Counted from the first letter of the stretch, positions 16,862 to 27,085 are shown. The stretch: 64,000 nt of DNA from Oscillospiraceae bacterium (GCA_902802375.1 CADCLS010000016.1:1-64000), one strand, 5' to 3'. Numbers and translations: made by a program. Notes: generated by a model from the sequence alone, not told the origin.

Positions 16862-16951
16862 TGGCGGAGTAGGAGAGATTTGAACTCTCGCGCCGGTTGC
16901 CCGACCTACTCCCTTAGCAGGGGAGCCTCGTCACCACTTGAGTACTACTCC
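16862..16951 (-). tRNA. tRNA-Ser(GCT)
   Basis: Acceptor GGAGTAG pairs with CTACTCC, discriminator G and encoded CCA. The anticodon loop CTGCTAA gives GCT, and the long variable arm marks a class II serine tRNA. Its 3' end faces the mobile-element remnant, a typical integration geometry. Confidence 0.95.
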
Positions 16952-17000
16952 ATAATGATAATCATTCATTGATATATATTAAGTTTACAAAAAATCTAAA

Positions 17001-17089
17001 TGGCGGAGAGGATGGGATTCGAACCCATGTGGCATTGCTGCCAAACGGTTTTCAAGACCGCCTCGTTATGACCGCTTCGATACCTCTCC
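17001..17089 (-). tRNA. tRNA-Ser(TGA)
   Basis: Acceptor GGAGAGG pairs with CCTCTCC, discriminator G, CCA encoded. The anticodon loop CTTGAAA gives TGA; long variable arm present. It lies 49 bases upstream of tRNA-Ser(GCT) and is probably co-transcribed. Confidence 0.95.
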
Positions 17090-17159
17090 GTGTGACCAAA
17101 CTATTCTAACACAAACGGTCTTAATTGTCAACACCGCAAATACATTTTTTGTGTTTTTT

Positions 17160-19337
17160 CTAAATCACCTTTTTTAGCACAATAATTTCACTCTTATAAT
17201 CTGCTTCATAGCAAATCCCAATACCGAAATTCATAAGATACTCGCCTGAGTATCTTTTGCCGTTTTGGTCAGTATATTCAGCGTCCGCCTCAAGGGATGA
17301 AAGCTTGACATAATGAATAGGAGCATTTGGGATGCCCTTAAGTATATAAGTGCAAACAATTATTGTTTCTTTATTTTCCGATATAAACTCATTAACCGCC
17401 GCGTTATTGCCTACGGGTGTCAAAAGTCTATAAAGCTCACCTTTATGAAAAACTTCGCTTAAATCTTTATAATCCGCAATTTGTTTTTTTACATATGCTA
17501 TGTCTTCATTATTGAGCTTATTAAGGTCGAGCTCATAACCGAGCTGACCGCAAATTGACACATCGCCGCGCATTTTCATAGGTGTAGTCCTATACACCTG
17601 ATGATTAGGCACAGCCGAAACATGCGCACCCATAGCGGAATACGGATAGCACATACTTGTGCCGTATTGTATGTAAATTCTCTCTAAAGCATCGGTATCA
17701 TCGCTTGTCCATATCTGCGGAAAGTAGTGGAGAATGCCACCGTCAAACCTACCTCCGCCGCCTGAGCAACCCTCAAACAAAACATCAGGGTATGTTTTTG
17801 TTACATAGTCCATAATACTGTAAAGCGCTAAAACATAAGCGTGGTATACTCTGCCCTGCGCCGCACCGACCGCAGACGAACCCACTTCTGTCATACTGCG
17901 GTTCATATCCCACTTTATATATGAAATATCTCCGCTTTCAAGCAGACGGTCAAATACAGATTTAATAAAATCCACAACTTCTTTTCTTGTAAGGTCTAAA
18001 ACGAGCTGATTTCTGCCGAGTGTGCAAGCTCTGCCGTCAATATGCAAACACCAATCAGGATGAGCGCGATAAAGGTCACTGTCAGGTGATACCATTTCAG
18101 GCTCTACCCACAGACCAAAGCTCATACCGAGTTCTTTTACCTTTTTGGCAAGACCTCCGACGCCGTTCGGCAGTTTTTTTCTGTTTTCGGTCCAGTCGCC
18201 GAGCGAACTATTATCACTATTTCGCGTGCCGAACCAACCGTCATCAAGGACCATAAGCTCAACGCCCACGCTCTTTGCGGTTTTAGCAATACTGAGTATC
18301 TTTTCCTCGTCAAAATCAAAATATGTGGCTTCCCAGTTGTTTATAAGCACAGGCCTGCGTATATCTCTGTATTTACCACGGCATAGACGCTCTCTGTAGA
18401 GTTTATGGAATTTTCTCGACATTTTGCCAATTCCGTTATCGGAATAAACCAAAACAGCTTCGGGCGCAGTAAAGCTCTCCCCTGCATCAAGGCCCTAAGA
18501 AAAGCCGTGAGGATTTATTCCCAAAAATGCGCGCGTGACATCATAAGCATCACGCTGAGCGCCTGCAATAAAATTGCCTGAATATATAAGATTAAAGCCG
18601 TAAGCCTCACCCGAAAACTCATCGGTTTTTTTATCTACAAGCGCAAAAAACGGGTTTTCGTGGTGTGAAGTAATACCCCTCATACTTTCAACCTGATGTG
18701 TACCGAAGCTCATCGGTGTGCGCTCCGGTATACGCTCTCTCGCCCACGCGCCGTTTAATGTAATAATATCAAAATCGGCGCGGCGAAAATCAATACTAAG
18801 GCTAAGCACCTTAGTAATATCAAAAGGCTTTTCACCCGAATTGATTATCTTAACGCTTCTTGTAATAGCATTATATTTTTCAAAAACGGCGTAGTGAAGT
18901 TCCGCAACAACACCATACACATTATCTTTAAGAATAATTTTAAGTGATGATACTTTATCGCTTTCTTCTGCGTATACTGAGGGTAAACCGCAAAGTTTAT
19001 ACTTGCCATTTACTATTTCATAGTCCTCATAGCTGAAACGAGTTACGAAAGTACCGTCACTATATTTTGCACAAAAAGCAGGCGTGCGAAGGTCCGCACT
19101 GCCAAATGTGGGATATTCCATAGTAAGGTTGTCGGTCGAACAGCTAAACCCCCGGGTAAAAATATCATTGCAGGAAAAAGACCTGCAAAATTTAATCGGG
19201 AGCATGTCCTCTAAATCAGGAACATTGTTTATTTGTTTTCCGAAATAGAGGTTCAAAAGCTGACCGTCAACAACACCTATTATGTAACTTGTATCTTCAG
19301 TAGCAAGATGAAAAACATTATTATTAAATGAAATCAT
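17160..19337 (-). pseudogene. GH36 alpha-galactosidase interrupted by one amber codon
   Basis: One continuous frame of 725 codons is broken only by TAG at 18495-18497, between HGFS and GLDAGESFTAPEAVLV. GH36 enzymes have a Trp at this place (FxW), so TGG to TAG is the simplest change. Everything else is intact: N-terminal beta-sandwich, LMVLDDGWFG, nucleophile Asp in YIKWDMNRS, GCSGGGGRFD and acid/base Asp in SDDTDALERI. No signal peptide; the enzyme would split imported alpha-galactosides such as raffinose or melibiose in the cytosol. Without suppression only a 280-residue sandwich domain is made. A sequencing or assembly error is possible. Confidence 0.85.
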
Positions 19338-19349
19338 ACAGTACCTTCA

Positions 19350-20306
19350 CTATTTTTTATTGCTTTTTTGTTGCCGAATATCATTTCCCAAAAATCTTTT
19401 AGCGGTATACTCGCCGAGAAGCCTTGACGCAACACGAGGAGTGTATATACGGTTTATTTCCGACATAGAAAGATTTGTATTTATAACCGTAGGCTTTCGA
19501 GCTAAAAGACGGGTATTGATTATATTATAGACAAGACTTTGTATATAAGGTGATATAAACTCTCCGCCGAGGTCGTCAATTATCAGCAAATCACACCCTA
19601 CCGCTTCAAGATAGCTTTTATCACTATGCTCTCCGAAATGCTCGCTCTCCATTCGGGCAAAAAGATTATATGCACTACCGTATATCACATTGTATCCGCG
19701 CAGAATAAGCTCGTGCGCGAGAGCGAGAGATAAATGCGTTTTCCCGAGCCCCGTATTACCCATAAATAGGAGGCTTTCGGAACCCTTCGGGTCAAATTTA
19801 AGTGAATACTCACGAACGAGCTTTAACACTTCGGTCATACGCTTTTTCGGGTTTCCACTCTCGGTATCTACATTCGGATAATAGCTTAAATCAAAATTAT
19901 CAAAAGAGCACTTATCAATGGGTGCGGTATTAGAGATATTCTTTATATAAAGCTCGGTAGCGGCGAGTTTTATACAGTCACAAACTTTGCCGTCGGCATA
20001 TCCTGTATCCTTGCACTTTTCGCAGTCATACTCAATTTCGCTTATTCCGGCATTTTTCAAAATCTGTTCGCGCTCTTCGTTTAAGCAAAAAAGCGTTCTC
20101 TGAAGCTCGGCAAGCTTGCCTTTATCACCGGAAATAGCTGTAAGAGCAGTTTTAGCCCCCAGTGCAGACATAAGATTTTTAATCTCGGCAAAACGGGCGT
20201 TTTCTTTTTCAAGACGGGCTATTTCGTTTTCTCTTTTGGTATTCTTTGCCGAAAGGCTGTTTCGCTTGTTTTCAAAACAAATATCAAAACAATCTTTTTT
20301 TGTCAC
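19350..20306 (-). CDS. DnaI/DnaC-like helicase-loader ATPase
   Basis: 318 residues. A coiled-coil N-terminus is followed by a Cys cluster (CEKCKDTGYADGKVCDCIK, about 95-115) likely to bind zinc, then the AAA+ domain with Walker A GNTGLGKTHLS, Walker B LLIIDDLG and an RLLGEY C-terminus. It would load the replicative helicase during primosome assembly. It lies 11 bases downstream of the DnaD-like gene, an arrangement common in Clostridia, and 12 bases before the GH36 gene. Confidence 0.88.
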   Translation of the reverse strand: MTKKDCFDICFENKRNSLSAKNTKRENEIARLEKENARFAEIKNLMSALGAKTALTAISGDKGKLAELQRTLFCLNEEREQILKNAGISEIEYDCEKCKDTGYADGKVCDCIKLAATELYIKNISNTAPIDKCSFDNFDLSYYPNVDTESGNPKKRMTEVLKLVREYSLKFDPKGSESLLFMGNTGLGKTHLSLALAHELILRGYNVIYGSAYNLFARMESEHFGEHSDKSYLEAVGCDLLIIDDLGGEFISPYIQSLVYNIINTRLLARKPTVINTNLSMSEINRIYTPRVASRLLGEYTAKRFLGNDIRQQKSNKK

Positions 20307-20317
20307 AACCGTCCCCC

Positions 20318-21235
20318 CTAATCGCTATTGAGCTTTGCCTCGAAGGCATCTAAATCAAAGCCTGCAAAATCGTTTTTATCAGTTTTTATCTTTTGTTTAT
20401 TTGATTTCTCTGCATTCTTAACATCTTCAACCGTTTTATATCCTGCCGAGTGCCATTTTTCGAGTATCTTTGCAATATACGGAAACGATATTTTAGCCTT
20501 GCTGTCTATACACGCGTCATACGCGGCTTTAAGCATCTCCGCAGAAAGCCCCCACTCGTTGACCCAAAGATTTGAAAGCTCGGCTTCCTTACTGCTGGGC
20601 ATTCTCTGTTCTATCCCGAATGCACGGCGGACTACACTGAAAGCGAGCTTGCCCTTTGCCTCTTGGGCAATTACCTTTTCACCGTCGCTGACTGACTCGA
20701 CCCCTGCTTTAAGCCATTTTACCGCTGTAGTCTTTATGTTGGTTAAAGTAGCCTTATTTTCAGCGGCAACATGATGTAAAAGCAAAAGTATTACCGAAAC
20801 ATCCATACCGTAATCATCATAAAGTGATACCAGCAGACGGCTCTCATTATTTTTGAGATTTCTGCCGAATTTAAGCTGAGCTTCTCTAAGCAGAAGCCTT
20901 ACTTTTTCATCCTCCATACCGCGCATTATTACATCTTCACGCGTTGGAAGTTCGGTGCTTATAACTACATTTTTAGTGGGCTTTTCCTCAACGGTTACCT
21001 CCCTTTCAAGGATGCCGAGCCTTGCCCAGAAAAGCAGCGCGTCCTCAGCTTCTGTTTTTCCGATGCCGAGCTTTTCAGCAATAGTATCGGCGCTTATTAT
21101 GCTTGATAGGTCACGCATAACCAAAAGTAAAACCTTAATTTGTTCACCTGAAGCGAGTTTTATGTATTTATCCGCAACATCGCACGGTATGGGAAACGAC
21201 GAAGACATACTCTTAAAATTAAGCGAAAATTCCAT
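20318..21235 (-). CDS. DnaD-domain primosome protein
   Basis: 305 residues. The N-terminus has a winged-helix-like segment (MRDLSSIISADTIAEKLGIG). Residues about 175-260 are the DnaB2/DnaD domain, with RAFGIEQRMPSSKEAELSNL and WVNEWGLSAEMLKAAYDACID, ending in the YIAKILEKWHSAGYKTVEDV signature that binds single-stranded DNA. GAGGAGGTGG lies just before the ATG. With the downstream DnaI-like ATPase it should form the replication restart or initiation machinery. Confidence 0.88.
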   Translation of the reverse strand: MEFSLNFKSMSSSFPIPCDVADKYIKLASGEQIKVLLLVMRDLSSIISADTIAEKLGIGKTEAEDALLFWARLGILEREVTVEEKPTKNVVISTELPTREDVIMRGMEDEKVRLLLREAQLKFGRNLKNNESRLLVSLYDDYGMDVSVILLLLHHVAAENKATLTNIKTTAVKWLKAGVESVSDGEKVIAQEAKGKLAFSVVRRAFGIEQRMPSSKEAELSNLWVNEWGLSAEMLKAAYDACIDSKAKISFPYIAKILEKWHSAGYKTVEDVKNAEKSNKQKIKTDKNDFAGFDLDAFEAKLNSD

Positions 21236-21279
21236 AAACCCACCTCCTCAGGTTTTAATATTATAACAGTTAATTTTCG

Positions 21280-21363
<84 letters not shown>

Positions 21364-21411
21364 GTTGCCTCTCAGACAACAATAAGATTATAATACATAT
21401 ACTTAAATTTG

Positions 21412-22200
21412 TCAAGCATTATTTTGAAATTTTTCAAAAATTTTCTTATATGAGGCGTAAAGCTCATTTTCGCTTGCAAATGCGTCGCGATAAACCTCAA
21501 TGATAGCGTCACCCATATACCCCACTTCTTTAGCATCGGCAAAAAACGAGGCAAAGTTAAAATTGCCTGAGAGAGGAAGCATACAGTCTTTGTCCGTAGT
21601 ATTATCGCTTATATGTATATGCTTAATGGTATACCCAAGCGCACGCAGAGCATCAAACGGAGAATATCCGCCTCTGATACACTGTTTAATATCAAGGCAA
21701 AAGCCTGAGCTTTCACCCAAATAATCTTTCATTTGCTTTAACACTTCAAGATTCCCGGCTCTGTATTTTGCAACATTTTCCTGAAGAAGTACGGCGCCGT
21801 TTTCTCTGACCGTTTGAGCTATCTTGGCAAAACGGGAAAAATATCCTTCATTATCAAGAACTTTATTAGGCTTTCCGCCATGCATTATTATATACTTTGC
21901 ACCAAGCTCGCCCGCAATTTCAGCATATCTTTTATACTGAGATATCCCCTCTTCGTATCTTCTTTCGTAAGCCGAAAAAAGCATAAAAGACTCAGCCAGC
22001 GACATAGTGGGATGAATGGAAGTAACTGTAATACCGTACTCATCTATTATTTCTTTGAGTACTCTTACGAAGCCCGGTTCAAGCTCGCAGTTTGCATTAA
22101 AGAATATTTCGGTAGTCTTTACCCCGGCTCGCGCCACGCTTAAAAGCGACTTTTCCGTTTCAAGTGGGTAAAAGCAGGATGTTGAAACTCCTATTTTCAC
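21412..22200 (-). CDS. Xylose-isomerase-like TIM-barrel protein
   Basis: 262 residues from the GTG at 22200, with GGGAGGA 6-7 bases upstream; the gene begins 2 bases after the rqcH stop. KIGVSTSCFYPL, ITVTSIHPTMSL, YIIMHGGKPNK, VLLQENVAKYRAGN, GFCLDIKQC, IKHIHISDN and a final IIEVYRD give the Glu/Asp/His/Glu metal-ligand pattern of the AP-endonuclease-2/sugar isomerase fold. The substrate is unknown. Placement in a translation and nucleic-acid operon leaves open whether it is a sugar isomerase or a nuclease-like enzyme. Confidence 0.8.
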   Translation of the reverse strand: MKIGVSTSCFYPLETEKSLLSVARAGVKTTEIFFNANCELEPGFVRVLKEIIDEYGITVTSIHPTMSLAESFMLFSAYERRYEEGISQYKRYAEIAGELGAKYIIMHGGKPNKVLDNEGYFSRFAKIAQTVRENGAVLLQENVAKYRAGNLEVLKQMKDYLGESSGFCLDIKQCIRGGYSPFDALRALGYTIKHIHISDNTTDKDCMLPLSGNFNFASFFADAKEVGYMGDAIIEVYRDAFASENELYASYKKIFEKFQNNA

Positions 22201-22201
22201 G

Positions 22202-23902
22202 CTATTCCTCCCACGGTGTAACAAAAACCGTTTTATTTGTTGTGTAAATGACCATACCTGCCTTAGCGCCTGCAGGCTTTTTTACAAACTTTACAGGCGT
22301 ATAATCAACGGGAACATTCGATGAATTTTTAGCTCTCGAATTTCTCGCGGCAAGTCGCGCGGCGGCAAGTATTGTGTCATCACTTAAATCGGCGCCGCCG
22401 TTTTTCACCACTATATGACTGCCGTGTATATTCTTAGTGTGAAACCACATATCGTTTTTATCGGCAAGACGGGTAGTAATATAATCGTTTTGTATGTTGT
22501 TATGCCCTACAAGTATTTTATATCCTTCAATGGATGTGTGCTGTTCTATAGCTGTATTCTGATTTGTTTTTTTAACTGAACGCTTTTCTTTTATATAACC
22601 GCCGCTTACAAGCTCCTGCCTTACACCCTCAATATCAGCCGTATTCTTTGCGCGTTCAAGGCTTTCAAGAACTGAGTCAAGATAATCTATCTCTTTTAAG
22701 TCGGACTCTATTAAATCTCCCAAACTCGCTGCCGCCGCACAGCTTTTCTTATATTCCTTAAAGTATTTTGCGGCGTTTGCGGCAGGACTTAAAGCAGGGT
22801 TCAACTTTATTTTCACAAGCGACAAATTCTCATCGTAAAAATTCTGCACTTCGCAGTATGTGTCGCCCGAATTGATAGCGTGAATATTCGCTTTTATAAG
22901 CTCGCCCGATATACGAAGTCCCTCGCGATTTTTCGTGCTTTCAAGGTCCTTTTCTCTTAAGGACATACGGCGTTTAGCTCTGGATAAAAGATTATTAACA
23001 GTCCTTAAAACATCACTGCTTTGCTTTTTTATTCGAGCCGCGTTATCGCGTTCGCGGTAGAACGCTTCGAGCATTTCACTCCCTTGTGAAAACTGCTTTT
23101 TATCGTAAGTGTTACCGTATTGGTTTATATCTATGAATGAAAAATCTTTAGGTACACCCGTTTGATATAATGCAGTATACCGGGGTTGAGCGTTCATAGC
23201 GTTTATACATATTTCAAGCGGTTTTTTAAGCTTGCAGAAATCAGCGCCGTCCCCGTCAACCCTGCCAAAGGCCATAAATGCTATTTCTCTGCATACAAGA
23301 GGAGAAAAGCCGTCAAGCACGCTAAGCAGTGCGTTTGATACTTCACCGCCTTTAGAGCTTACAGCCGAAATAATATCCTCGATATCGGTTTCGAGTATAT
23401 TAAGTTTGCCTTGATTTTCGGGATATATATATTCAGCACCCGGCATAATAATTCGGTTTGCCGTAATATCGCTGCGGTTTAGCGCGTCAAAAATCCTGTA
23501 GTTTTCGTCAGCTAAAACAATATTATTACTTCCGCTTATAAACTCGCAGATAATTTTGGGACTAACACTATCGCCCATCTCGTTTACCGCACTGAAGTTG
23601 AGCTCAATTATTCTTTCAAGTCCTTTTTGAGAAGCCGAGATAAACCGAGCACCCGAAAAGATTTTACGCGCGAGCATACAAAACATCGGCGGTGTTTGCG
23701 GATTTTCAAACTGTGCGCTTGTAAAGCCTATTCTGCCGGCTCCGTTTCGCGCCGTAATATGAAGTTTAGACGAAAAATCTTTCTTTTTAAGGTGAATGAC
23801 AAGCTCGTCTTTCGATGGTTGATATATTTTTTCTACATGGGATAATTCGGCCTTTTGAAGCTCAAATAAAACCGTATGTAAAAAAGCACCGTCAAATGCC
23901 AT
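22202..23902 (-). CDS. rqcH: RqcH/NFACT ribosome quality control factor
   Basis: 566 residues. Starts MAFDGAFLHTVLFEL, the NFACT-N opening. The middle has helix-hairpin-helix and long coiled-coil segments (about 290-430). The C-terminal NFACT-R domain carries YKILVGHNNIQNDYITTRLA, DMWFHTKNIHGSHIV and an AARLAARNSRA helix. It should bind obstructed 50S subunits and add C-terminal alanine tails. Older annotations call this family fibronectin-binding protein. It begins 1 base after trmK ends, in the purA-yhaM-trmK operon. Confidence 0.93.
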   Translation of the reverse strand: MAFDGAFLHTVLFELQKAELSHVEKIYQPSKDELVIHLKKKDFSSKLHITARNGAGRIGFTSAQFENPQTPPMFCMLARKIFSGARFISASQKGLERIIELNFSAVNEMGDSVSPKIICEFISGSNNIVLADENYRIFDALNRSDITANRIIMPGAEYIYPENQGKLNILETDIEDIISAVSSKGGEVSNALLSVLDGFSPLVCREIAFMAFGRVDGDGADFCKLKKPLEICINAMNAQPRYTALYQTGVPKDFSFIDINQYGNTYDKKQFSQGSEMLEAFYRERDNAARIKKQSSDVLRTVNNLLSRAKRRMSLREKDLESTKNREGLRISGELIKANIHAINSGDTYCEVQNFYDENLSLVKIKLNPALSPAANAAKYFKEYKKSCAAAASLGDLIESDLKEIDYLDSVLESLERAKNTADIEGVRQELVSGGYIKEKRSVKKTNQNTAIEQHTSIEGYKILVGHNNIQNDYITTRLADKNDMWFHTKNIHGSHIVVKNGGADLSDDTILAAARLAARNSRAKNSSNVPVDYTPVKFVKKPAGAKAGMVIYTTNKTVFVTPWEE

Positions 23903-24583
23903 TTATTTTCTCCTGTCGAGTAGTTTTTTAAGTTCTGTAGAAAGTCTCATGCTCTCAAAGTAAGCAAAAGTATTTTTATCCGTGTTTTCGAGTTCTTCGG
24001 CACGCTTTAATGCTATATTATACTGCTTTTCAATATAGGCTCTGCCTTCGTCATAATCAGGCGTTATAAGACCTACCGCCTTACGCGTTAAATCAATAGG
24101 GTAAGGAATTCCTGCAAAGTGACATTTCATAACCGAATATATTTTTCCGTTATCTTCAACTGCCCTCTCGGTTACAACCACAAAACCGATTTCAGATAAG
24201 TATTCTCGCAGTTTATCGGCGGATGTTGTAGGCTGTATAATCAATGTAACGGTATCATCCCTTAAAAATTGTGCGCGCTCGATTATACCTGAAATCACTT
24301 CTCCGCCCATACCTGCAATAATAATTGTATCAGCCATATCACGCGTTATACTTTCGAGTCCGTCACATAAAAATAACTTTATTTCGCTTATGCCTGCAAC
24401 TTCAATATTTTTGCGCGCATTCTCATAAGGTTTTTCTCTTATATCGGTGGCACACACGCTCGCGCATTTGCCGGATTTATATAAAAACACGGGCAGATAG
24501 CCGTGGTCCGTTCCGACATCACAAACCTTACTGCCCGATTGTACCATACCGGCAATTAGTGCCAGCCTTTTTGAAAGTCGCAT
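23903..24583 (-). CDS. trmK: tRNA (adenine(22)-N1)-methyltransferase
   Basis: 226 residues from ATG 24583 (MRLSKRLALIAGMV); the longer open frame to 24619 overlaps the DUF1858 gene. The SAM-binding motif is VCDVGTDHGYLPVFL, followed by ATDIREKPYENA and TIIIAGMGGEVI, all characteristic of TrmK (YqfN/DUF633). It methylates N1 of A22 in tRNA. Translation is probably coupled to the preceding small gene, whose stop is 1 base upstream. The C-terminal part is helical and charged, as usual. Confidence 0.92.
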   Translation of the reverse strand: MRLSKRLALIAGMVQSGSKVCDVGTDHGYLPVFLYKSGKCASVCATDIREKPYENARKNIEVAGISEIKLFLCDGLESITRDMADTIIIAGMGGEVISGIIERAQFLRDDTVTLIIQPTTSADKLREYLSEIGFVVVTERAVEDNGKIYSVMKCHFAGIPYPIDLTRKAVGLITPDYDEGRAYIEKQYNIALKRAEELENTDKNTFAYFESMRLSTELKKLLDRRK

Positions 24584-24584
24584 A

Positions 24585-24785
24585 TTACTTGTCTGCGAAA
24601 TGTCCGTTAAGCTTTTCAACTAAAGCTTCACAGTCCGTACCGTGAGCAGCACAAGCCTGCTCAATAGTTTCACCTCTCGATACGGGACATCCAAGGCAGT
24701 GCATACCTATCTCTAAAAAGTATTTGCCTGCATCCATATCCATATCAAGTATATCGCCTATTACCATATCTTTAGTGATTTTCAT
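24585..24785 (-). CDS. DUF1858 redox-disulfide small protein
   Basis: 66 residues. The DUF1858 signature is GKYFLEIGMHCLGCPVSRGE, a CxxC pair at a helix start, seen in small proteins and in domains attached to hybrid cluster proteins. ATG 24785 is preferred over an ATG 18 bases earlier because GAGGAAG lies 9 bases upstream of it. It is wedged between yhaM (15-base gap) and trmK (1-base gap). A thiol redox or iron-sulfur sensing role is inference. Confidence 0.85.
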   Translation of the reverse strand: MKITKDMVIGDILDMDMDAGKYFLEIGMHCLGCPVSRGETIEQACAAHGTDCEALVEKLNGHFADK

Positions 24786-24799
24786 AAATTTACTTCCTC

Positions 24800-25771
24800 T
24801 CAAAAAAGTTTTGTATCTTCGTCAAGATTTTTTCTGTCGTGATTATAAAGCTTTCGATTATCAAGCGCCCAAAGACGCGCGGAAAACTCGTCCGCTTTAA
24901 CCGAGCCTACCGCCTCGCGCATTTCATAAATACGCGAATCCATAAGGTCAAGCTCGGAAAGAATTTCCGCTTCGATAAACATAGGCCTTACCGCCGCGCC
25001 AAACTCCGGCTCGCCGTGGTGTGATAATATCATATGCTGAAGCAAAACCGAGGTTTTACGGCTGATGCCGAGCTTATTGGCATAATCATTTACCTTTGTA
25101 GCTCCCATAGCCAGGTGACCGAGCAGATTACCCTCAACAGTGTATCCGTCTGCTATACCGAATTTGCCAACGCTGAATTCTTCAAGTTTAGATATATCGT
25201 GAAGAATAGCACCTGAGATAAGCAACTCGCGGTCAATAAACGGATAAATCTTTGCAACGCTTTCACACAATCTTACAATGGAGAGCGTGTGCATAAGCAG
25301 TCCTCCCCGTACTGCGTGATGAAGCTTGAATGCCGCAGGAAAATAGAGAAGCTGTTCTTTATTGTCCTGCAAAATCGCAGTTACTATCGTTTTAAGTTCA
25401 TCATCAGAGAAGCCTTTTGCAACGGTAATCAGCTCATTGAACATCTCCTCGCCCGAATAGTTTACACTGCGGACTAAGTCGTTTATATTTACATTGTCCC
25501 CGTCATAAACGGTTCTTATTCTTTCAATTCTCAGTTGGTCTGCACCGCCGTAAACACTCACCGTGCCCCTGACCTTTACAATATCCTGAGCATTATATTC
25601 GCCGTGCTCAGCAGGACTGTACCGCCAAAGCTTAGCGTTAATTTCACCTGCCGCGTCCGAAAGGGTAAAATCAAGGTATGTATCGCCCTTTGTCGAGGTC
25701 TTTTTTTCAACGCTTTTTACAATGCAAAAGCCCTCTACCCTGCCGGTATCGTCAATAGTCTTAAAATTCAT
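24800..25771 (-). CDS. yhaM: YhaM-like OB-fold/HD-domain 3'-5' exoribonuclease
   Basis: 323 residues. An N-terminal OB-fold (about 15-90, with DTYLDFTLSDAAGEINAKLW) is followed by an HD phosphohydrolase domain: HHAVRGGLLMHTLSI, AILHDISKLEEF (HD pair) and LLQHMILSHHGEPEFGAAVR. This architecture is that of YhaM/CBF1, which trims RNA and single-stranded DNA from the 3' end. It lies 4 bases downstream of purA. Length matches the B. subtilis protein (about 314). Confidence 0.9.
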   Translation of the reverse strand: MNFKTIDDTGRVEGFCIVKSVEKKTSTKGDTYLDFTLSDAAGEINAKLWRYSPAEHGEYNAQDIVKVRGTVSVYGGADQLRIERIRTVYDGDNVNINDLVRSVNYSGEEMFNELITVAKGFSDDELKTIVTAILQDNKEQLLYFPAAFKLHHAVRGGLLMHTLSIVRLCESVAKIYPFIDRELLISGAILHDISKLEEFSVGKFGIADGYTVEGNLLGHLAMGATKVNDYANKLGISRKTSVLLQHMILSHHGEPEFGAAVRPMFIEAEILSELDLMDSRIYEMREAVGSVKADEFSARLWALDNRKLYNHDRKNLDEDTKLF

Positions 25772-25775
25772 CTGT

Positions 25776-27053
25776 TTATTCCTTTATGATTATATTTTCT
25801 CTGTCCGGTCCGTTGCTTATCATTGCAAATTTATAGCCGATTTGCTCTTCGATAAACTCAATATACTTTCGGCAGTTCTCAGGTAGTTCTGAATACTTCT
25901 TTATACCTGAAATATCGCACTTCCAACCCTTTAATGTTTCAAGAACGGGCTTCGCCTTTTCAAGCTTGTTTGTAACGGGGAAATCTTTTGTTATTACACC
26001 GTCTATCTCGTAACCTACGCAAACCTTTATCTCGTCAAGATAGCCGAGAGCATCGACAACTGTGAGTATCGGATGAGTAGTACCCTGAACATCACAACCG
26101 TAGCGCGTAGCGACACAGTCAAACCAACCCATTCTGCGAGGTCTGCCGGTAGTAGCGCCGTACTCGCCTCCATCACCGCCGTGGTCACGCATCTGCGCCG
26201 CCTCCTCGCCGAATATCTCACTTACAAATGCGCCGGCTCCCACCGCGGAGGAATATGCTTTTATAACCGTGTATATTTCCTTAATTGAATACGGCGGAAG
26301 TCCTGTTCCCACTGCACCGTACGCCGCGATAGTATTAGAGGATGTAACCATAGGATAAATACCGTGGTCTGTATCCTTGAGAGTACCGAGCTGACCCTCT
26401 AAAAGAATGGTCTTACCTGCCTTATCCGCTTCAAAGCAAAGCTTTCTTACATCGCCTACAAAATCCTTGATACCTTCACGCCAGGACATCATTTTTTCAA
26501 ATAACTCATCAGCGTCAATAGGTGGTTTATGATAAAGATTTTCAATCATAATATTCTTGACTTCAAGCACGCGGTTTATCTTTTCTTTAAGTGCTTTCTC
26601 ATCGAAAAGCTCACATACCTGAAAACCTATTTTAGCATATTTATCCGAATAAAACGGCGCAATACCCGATTTTGTCGACCCGAAGCTCGCCTTGCCGAGA
26701 CGCTCCTCCTCGTAAACATCAAAAAGAACATGATAAGGCATTACCATTTGGCAACGCTCACTTATGACCAGCTTCGGCTTAGGAACACCGCGAGATATTA
26801 TCTCGTTATACTCTTTTAGAAGCTTATCAACATCAAGCGCCACACCGTTGCCTATGCAGTTTATAACACCCTCGTTAAAAACACCCGACGGCATAGTATG
26901 AAGGGCAAATTTGCCGTACTTATTATGTATCGTATGCCCTGCGTTTGCGCCGCCCTGAAAACGCACTACAATATCGGCGCCTCCTGCAAGCATATCGGTT
27001 ACTTTACCTTTTCCCTCGTCGCCCCAATTAGCGCCGACTACTGCTTTTACCAT
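25776..27053 (-). CDS. purA: Adenylosuccinate synthetase
   Basis: 425 residues, full length. The N-terminal GTP-binding motif is GANWGDEGKGKVTD, followed by RFQGGANAGHTI and GNGVALD. Later come GATTGRPRRMGWFD and FAMISNGPDRE at the C-terminus. It makes adenylosuccinate from IMP, aspartate and GTP in AMP synthesis. It heads the operon continuing with yhaM, DUF1858, trmK, rqcH and a TIM-barrel gene, and has its own consensus promoter. Confidence 0.97.
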   Translation of the reverse strand: MVKAVVGANWGDEGKGKVTDMLAGGADIVVRFQGGANAGHTIHNKYGKFALHTMPSGVFNEGVINCIGNGVALDVDKLLKEYNEIISRGVPKPKLVISERCQMVMPYHVLFDVYEEERLGKASFGSTKSGIAPFYSDKYAKIGFQVCELFDEKALKEKINRVLEVKNIMIENLYHKPPIDADELFEKMMSWREGIKDFVGDVRKLCFEADKAGKTILLEGQLGTLKDTDHGIYPMVTSSNTIAAYGAVGTGLPPYSIKEIYTVIKAYSSAVGAGAFVSEIFGEEAAQMRDHGGDGGEYGATTGRPRRMGWFDCVATRYGCDVQGTTHPILTVVDALGYLDEIKVCVGYEIDGVITKDFPVTNKLEKAKPVLETLKGWKCDISGIKKYSELPENCRKYIEFIEEQIGYKFAMISNGPDRENIIIKE

Positions 27054-27085
27054 ATTAAAACCCCTAACTGATTATTTACCTGATT

